NCBI GenBank assembly: GCA_018056425.1
Contig: JAGPFR010000018.1
Span: 1-47,055, forward strand
Source of the DNA: Lachnospiraceae bacterium
GTDB taxonomy: Bacteria; Bacillota; Clostridia; Lachnospirales; Lachnospiraceae
DNA length: 47,055 bases
Direction of reading: 5' to 3'
In this document: positions 43,625 through 47,055 of the stretch, piece after piece
Layout of the letters: each line of letters begins with the position of its first letter
Numbering within the stretch: position 1 is the first letter of the stretch
Translations under genes and position numbers: made by a program
Notes under the pieces: model-generated
The model's input: the letters and a program-made list of their open reading frames with translations, nothing else
Databases searched by the model: none
What the model was told of the DNA's origin: nothing

Positions 43625-44269
43625 ATGGAAAAGAAAAGAATAATCGGTTTTTATAATTATACGGTCGTTCTTACATATATCGGTATGCTGTTTGCATTTA
43701 CCGGAATTTTGAATGCCATAAGAGAGAATTACACAGGAAGCATCTTATGTCTTATGTGTTCGGGAATCTGCGACATGTTTGACGGAAGCGTTGCGTGCAC
43801 CAAGGAAAGAAACCGCTATGAGAAGCATTTCGGAAGAGAGATTGACTCTCTCAGCGATCTTGTAAGTTTTGGTTTACTTCCCGCCGTATTTGTGTTCATG
43901 ATCTCGGGGCAGACTGCTGTTGCCGGTTTTATCGGTGGGGCATATGTACTGTGTGCGCTTATCCGTCTTGCATATTACAACGTACAGGAACTTGAAAGAC
44001 AGAAAACCACTGACGGAGAGAGAGAATACTTCCTTGGTGTTCCTGTAACAACGATTGCCATTCTTCTTCCTCTTCTCTATCTGATCAAGGATCGTTTTCA
44101 GCTTACCGATGTATTCGGATATCTGGCTCTTATGATCGCTGTGACGGTCGGATTTGTAAGCGGTGTGGAGATCAAAAAGCCCAAGATGATCGGAAAGATA
44201 GTAATGATAGTGATCGGATTGGCAGAGTTTTTCAAACTGTTCATGATGGCCGGAGCCGATTATATATGA
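43625..44269 (+). CDS. pssA: CDP-alcohol phosphatidyltransferase (phosphatidylserine synthase type)
   Basis: A 214-residue membrane enzyme, probably making phosphatidylserine from CDP-diacylglycerol and serine. The CDP-alcohol transferase motif reads D50-x2-D53-G-x2-A57-C58, then a few extra residues, G70-x3-D74-x3-D78. All four Asp are present. The usual Arg after Ala is Cys58, a deviation also worth checking. About six membrane segments follow the family pattern. The next gene, overlapping by four bases, encodes phosphatidylserine decarboxylase, which confirms the serine specificity by context. Confidence 0.88.
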   Translation: MEKKRIIGFYNYTVVLTYIGMLFAFTGILNAIRENYTGSILCLMCSGICDMFDGSVACTKERNRYEKHFGREIDSLSDLVSFGLLPAVFVFMISGQTAVAGFIGGAYVLCALIRLAYYNVQELERQKTTDGEREYFLGVPVTTIAILLPLLYLIKDRFQLTDVFGYLALMIAVTVGFVSGVEIKKPKMIGKIVMIVIGLAEFFKLFMMAGADYI

Positions 44270-45078
44270 GCGAAAGCCTTGCAATTGATTTTCTCTACAA
44301 GACACCTGCAGGAAGATTTATTCTGAAAGGTCTTGTTAATCCCAAAGTTTCAAAACGCGCGGCCGGGATCTTATCTTCACGCATATCTGCCGCGTTTGTT
44401 CACTCTTTTATCAGAAAAAATAATATCGATATTGAAGATTACATCGTACCCGAAGGAGGATTCGGGTCTTTTAATGACTTTTTTACCAGGAAAATAAAAC
44501 CGGGAAAAAGAGCGATTGAAAGCAGCACGTTTATATGTCCGAGTGACGGATTGCTGACGGTATCGGATATTGGTGAGAGCAGTGTCTTCAACATCAAGAA
44601 TACTTTTTATTCATTAAAAGAACTGCTTGATAATGAAAGTCTTGCGGGTGAATTCATCGGAGGAACGGCTTTTGTTTTCAGACTGACTCCGTCCCATTAT
44701 CACAGATATGTATTCTGTGCATCCGGCAAAGTAGAAGAAACCAGGTTCATTCAGGGAATACTCCATTCCGTAAAACCCGTATGCCATGAGACTTTTCCTG
44801 TCTTTATCCAAAATTCCAGAGAATATGCCGTAATTGATTCCGGAGAATACGGAAAAATAGTCCAGATGGAAGTCGGTGCGCTTCTTGTGGGCAAGATCTC
44901 AAATTCCGGATATAAAGCCGGAGATGAAGTGCGCATCGGTACGGAAAAAGGCTATTTCGAATACGGCGGATCTTCCATAGTTGTGCTGACCAAACAAAAG
45001 CTTTTCGAAAAAACCGATCAGATCGCAGAGATACCCGTTAAATTGGGCGAAGATATAACAAAAACCCTGAGAGCATAA
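44266..45078 (+). CDS. psd: Phosphatidylserine decarboxylase
   Basis: A 270-residue pyruvoyl enzyme that turns phosphatidylserine into phosphatidylethanolamine. FNDFFTRKIKPGKR near 69-82, DGLLTV, RLTPSHYHRYVF (140-150) and MEVGALLVGKI match the family. The self-cleavage site is GGSS (234-237), a variant of GGST/LGST, with Ser236 as the predicted pyruvoyl residue. The gene overlaps pssA by four bases (ATGA), so synthesis of the two enzymes is coupled. A terminator overlaps its stop codon. Confidence 0.95.
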   Translation: MSESLAIDFLYKTPAGRFILKGLVNPKVSKRAAGILSSRISAAFVHSFIRKNNIDIEDYIVPEGGFGSFNDFFTRKIKPGKRAIESSTFICPSDGLLTVSDIGESSVFNIKNTFYSLKELLDNESLAGEFIGGTAFVFRLTPSHYHRYVFCASGKVEETRFIQGILHSVKPVCHETFPVFIQNSREYAVIDSGEYGKIVQMEVGALLVGKISNSGYKAGDEVRIGTEKGYFEYGGSSIVVLTKQKLFEKTDQIAEIPVKLGEDITKTLRA

Positions 45079-45092
45079 CTCTCAGGGTTTTT
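45061..45092 (+). terminator. Terminator of the pss-psd operon
   Basis: A perfect 13-bp stem AAAACCCTGAGAG (45061-45073) / CTCTCAGGGTTTT (45079-45091), loop 5 bases. The left arm is inside the end of psd. Confidence 0.9.
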
Positions 45093-45095
45093 CAG

Positions 45096-45181
45096 CGGAG
45101 AAGGAGGGATTCGAACCCTCGTGCCCCGGAGGGCAAACGCATTTCGAGTGCGCCCCGTTATGACCGCTTCGATACTTCTCC
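45096..45181 (-). tRNA. tRNA-Ser, anticodon CGA
   Basis: The minus strand folds as a class II tRNA of 86 bases: 7-bp acceptor GGAGAAG/CTTCTCC, discriminator G, a T arm with GGTTCGAATCC, a long variable arm around GCCCTCCGGGGC, and an anticodon loop CTCGAAA giving anticodon CGA (codon UCG). Long variable arm and G73 fit serine. CCA is not encoded. Confidence 0.95.
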
Positions 45182-45230
45182 AAATGGCCAAGTGCCAACT
45201 TCAATAATATATAGTTTTTTCACGGATGCG

Positions 45231-45758
45231 TCAATGTGAAAAAGTGTTTAATTTATTTACCGCAATACGGATGGGTCTGTATAAAACAAGCATAATTGAA
45301 AAGTTTCCCACCGCATGTGCTATGTCATAGGGAATACCTGCAACCCACCATGCAAATCCCGATTTAAAGGCCATATCAAGTGATGTTGGGTGGATGAAGA
45401 AGATAACCTGTGCCGGAGTGCATAATGCTCCGAAGAATAATCCGAAAAATCCGGAAACCAGTGCCCAAAACAGCGCCATGTCATTTTTACGGAACTTCAT
45501 TGTAAGAAGCATCAGTATTGGCCAGGCATAGAGATACATGATGACCCAGACATGCGGACCGTAAAGACTTGCCTCGATCGCTACGAAAATAGGCACGATG
45601 ATAAAAGCCTTCCATCCCATAAGAAGTGTGAACATCACCAGCCAAAATGATGTGAGCTCGATGTTTGGAAGGAAAGCAAGCGCCATCTTGCAACTTTCGA
45701 TCAAAGCGACGGCCATCCCTATATATGCGATGTCTTTGATACTGAATACTTTTTTCAT
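45231..45758 (-). CDS. ECF transporter S component (membrane substrate-binding subunit)
   Basis: A 175-residue protein with five to six membrane segments of the ECF S-component type (FSIKDIAYIGMAVALIESCKMAL start, IPYDIAHAVGNFSIMLVLYRPI end). It would bind a vitamin or metal chelate and use a shared energising module encoded elsewhere. It follows a DUF4430 gene; such pairs are often linked to cobalamin-type ligands, so vitamin B12 or a precursor is a plausible cargo, unproven here. A 7-bp hairpin lies right before the ATG, and no clear SD is visible. Confidence 0.8.
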   Translation of the reverse strand: MKKVFSIKDIAYIGMAVALIESCKMALAFLPNIELTSFWLVMFTLLMGWKAFIIVPIFVAIEASLYGPHVWVIMYLYAWPILMLLTMKFRKNDMALFWALVSGFFGLFFGALCTPAQVIFFIHPTSLDMAFKSGFAWWVAGIPYDIAHAVGNFSIMLVLYRPIRIAVNKLNTFSH

Positions 45759-45760
45759 AA

Positions 45761-45794
45761 TAAAATACCGGCAGGCCTCTCTACAGTCTGCCGG
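45761..45794 (-). terminator. Hairpin between the DUF4430 and ECF genes
   Basis: A 7-bp perfect stem CCGGCAG/CTGCCGG (45768-45774, 45788-45794) with a 13-base loop, followed on the minus strand by TATTTTATT and directly by the ECF ATG. It looks like a partial terminator that would lower expression of the ECF gene relative to DUF4430. Confidence 0.6.
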
Positions 45795-45802
45795 ATCAAA
45801 GC

Positions 45803-46225
45803 TTAGTTAGCTGCTTCGTAAACGATCGAATAGGTATCGCCGTCGGTAACGGGCTGTGAATCTATTCCGTACTGGCCGTACTCACCGTTTACATAGAATG
45901 CCCAGTAAGCATTGTCCTCGGCATAGATAGCCTGCTCGCCGTTAACAACCTCAACCATCATTCCGAACTCGCTGTCGGATCCGTCATAGGTAAGGCCTTC
46001 TGCTTCGTCCATAGCCTGTCTGAGGAACTCTGCATCGGTGGTAACTTCGTAAGTGGTTACGTTTCCTTCGGAATCCTTAACCTCGATGATGATGTTCTTG
46101 GATCCCTCATTGGTAACCTCGGGCTGAGCCTGGGGCTTGTTAAGGTTGTAGATGATGAGTACAAGAGCGATCAGTGCTACAAACAACCCTGCTCCGATAA
46201 GTAAATTTCTTTTTTTCTTGTCCAT
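45803..46225 (-). CDS. Membrane-anchored DUF4430 protein
   Basis: A 140-residue protein with an N-terminal membrane anchor (about 7-27) and one extracellular DUF4430 domain (about 45-138), with the usual DAEFLRQAMDEA, DNAYWAFYVNGEY and DGDTYSIVYE pattern. DUF4430 resembles the C-terminal domain of transcobalamin and intrinsic factor, so it probably captures a cobalamin-like ligand at the surface and hands it to the ECF S component encoded next. AGGAG lies somewhat far (about 11 bases) from the ATG. Confidence 0.88.
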   Translation of the reverse strand: MDKKKRNLLIGAGLFVALIALVLIIYNLNKPQAQPEVTNEGSKNIIIEVKDSEGNVTTYEVTTDAEFLRQAMDEAEGLTYDGSDSEFGMMVEVVNGEQAIYAEDNAYWAFYVNGEYGQYGIDSQPVTDGDTYSIVYEAAN

Positions 46226-46252
46226 TTTTTTATAATCTCCTTGATATTACTT

Positions 46253-46310
46253 GCCCGAAAGCGTTTTTCAGGCACCGAAAGATACTATCACAAGCCCCCG
46301 ATATATGCAA
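46253..46310 (-). promoter_or_regulatory. Promoter and leader hairpin of the DUF4430-ECF operon
   Basis: The minus-strand promoter is TTGCAT (46305-46310), 17 bases, TAGTAT (46282-46287). The transcript would begin near 46275 and form a small hairpin GCCTGAA/TTTCGGGC (46253-46273). The leader is only about 50 bases, too short for a cobalamin riboswitch. Confidence 0.55.
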
Positions 46311-46323
46311 ATAAGGCAAAAAA

Positions 46324-46332
46324 TGATATAAT
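46324..46332 (+). promoter_or_regulatory. Extended -10 promoter of the debranching-enzyme gene
   Basis: TGATATAAT, an extended -10 box 40-48 bases before the ATG at 46372; no clear -35 box. Confidence 0.5.
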
Positions 46333-46371
46333 CTATGGGTCTGTAGGACGTTTCTTATGGGAGGATTTTTC

Positions 46372-47055
46372 ATGGCAGAAAGCACAGGAAAGAAGACCCC
46401 TTCAAAGAACTCTAAAGGGGTATCAAAGTCCCCATCCAAATCCGCATCCAAGGCATCCGTTAAGGTGTCTTCGGATAGGGAAAAGTCCATAGCACTTGAA
46501 ACCAAGAATGCGGTTAATAAATTCGCAACCATTTCGGATGTTCGTGCGGCAATCTCCAATCTCGGAGAGATCCATATGGAGCCTTACGATGTTATCGCAG
46601 GTTACGGTGTCCGTCCCGGTATCTATGAGTTAAACGGTGCAACGGCGATCCCTACGGGTGTTAATTTCACCATTTCTTCAAATCAGGCATATTATTGCGA
46701 ACTTCTCCTGTTCAAGAGAGAGAGTAATGTTCCTTATGCCGTTCTTCCTTTCCCCGACAGTTACAGAATAGGAAATGTCTGGTCGATGATCGTATTCGAT
46801 ATCGACATAGAGGAATTCGAGTACGCATACAGATTTGACGGACCTTACGATCCTCAGAGGGGTCTTATTTTCGATAAGAATAAGGTGATACTCGACCCTT
46901 ATGCGAAGGCAGTTGCCGGTCAGAGCAAATGGGGAACGTACAATGATTCGATCTACAAGGCAAGGGTTGTTAAGAACAATTTTGACTGGGGCAGACTTAC
47001 AAGAAAGCATAAGCCCATGGAAGATCTCATTATTTATGAGATGCATGTAAGGGGC
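46372..47055 (+). CDS. Glycogen debranching enzyme / isoamylase-type GH13 (partial, N-terminal part)
   Basis: 228 codons are visible and the frame is open at the right edge. A Ser/Lys-rich low-complexity tail (about residues 5-38) is followed by a CBM48-like domain (GYGVRPGIYELNGATAIPTGVNFTISS onward) and the start of the GH13 catalytic region at LIIYEMHVRG, a signature of GlgX, TreX and pullulanase-type enzymes. It would cleave alpha-1,6 branches in glycogen. A GGGAGG site precedes the ATG. The basic N-terminal tail is unusual and could bind glycogen granules or nucleic acid. Confidence 0.85.
   Translation, partial: MAESTGKKTPSKNSKGVSKSPSKSASKASVKVSSDREKSIALETKNAVNKFATISDVRAAISNLGEIHMEPYDVIAGYGVRPGIYELNGATAIPTGVNFTISSNQAYYCELLLFKRESNVPYAVLPFPDSYRIGNVWSMIVFDIDIEEFEYAYRFDGPYDPQRGLIFDKNKVILDPYAKAVAGQSKWGTYNDSIYKARVVKNNFDWGRLTRKHKPMEDLIIYEMHVRG

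Noticed and set aside
46226-46371. Possible cobalamin riboswitch before the DUF4430 gene
   Set aside because: The leader after the predicted promoter is about 50 bases and lacks the B12 box.

Overview
The window looks like a chromosomal segment from an anaerobic Firmicute of the Lachnospiraceae type (Butyrivibrio/Roseburia-like). The reasons are strong GGAGG-type ribosome binding sites, many GTG/TTG starts, a cytoplasmic mannan-degradation cluster, cytoplasmic LacI-sensor/GGDEF proteins, 7TM-type kinases, a pssA-psd pair, and small Clostridia-specific families. I saw no insertion sequence, prophage, CRISPR array or rRNA. One tRNA-Ser is present. No gap without a gene exceeds about 220 bases. 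Genus assignment is inference.

Layout. 1-1264: the end of a secreted or cell-surface protein and a small convergent hypothetical gene. 1313-8045: two paralogous diguanylate cyclases (minus strand) flank a coupled alpha/beta hydrolase + LtaS-like gene pair. 8264-10784: an AEC transporter convergent with a large membrane protein. 10940-17521: five closely packed genes, namely an MBOAT O-acyltransferase, its SGNH partner, a hybrid histidine kinase with HPt, a protein with an eroded macro domain, and a vWA protein. 17597-19406: PIN/NYN-like protein, acylphosphatase, CmpB-family membrane protein and a small membrane protein. 19525-22061: a PadR-controlled operon with DUF2812 and EreA/TIKI-like proteins. 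22267-23394: an AT-rich membrane-anchored orphan.

23541-31313: a LacI-regulated mannan/galactomannan cluster. It encodes two GH130 phosphorylases, an SGNH acetylesterase, mannose-6-phosphate isomerase and a GH36 alpha-galactosidase, all without signal peptides. Mannooligosaccharides imported by a transporter not in this window would be deacetylated, degalactosylated, phosphorolysed to mannose-1-phosphate and fed into glycolysis. Related AT-rich motifs before lacI and before the first GH130 gene look like LacI operators.

31427-38575: an AGCS amino-acid symporter, a hybrid kinase whose phosphoacceptor His is Arg, a 7TM-GGDEF(degenerate)-EAL phosphodiesterase, and two small or orphan membrane proteins. 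38634-43466: divergent regulatory loci, a GntR(YtrA)-ABC exporter operon on the minus strand and a BlaI-BlaR1(M56/M23) operon on the plus strand, with clear palindromic operators between them. 43625-45078: phosphatidylserine synthase and decarboxylase. 45096-46225: tRNA-Ser(CGA), an ECF S-component and a DUF4430 protein. From 46372: the start of a glycogen-debranching enzyme that runs off the window.

Points most worth a second look: the kinase with His replaced by Arg, the eroded macro-domain/vWA gene pair next to a hybrid kinase, the M56/M23 sensor that lacks a zinc ligand, the LacI-fused cyclases without an I-site, and terminator-like hairpins that abut the start regions of five genes.
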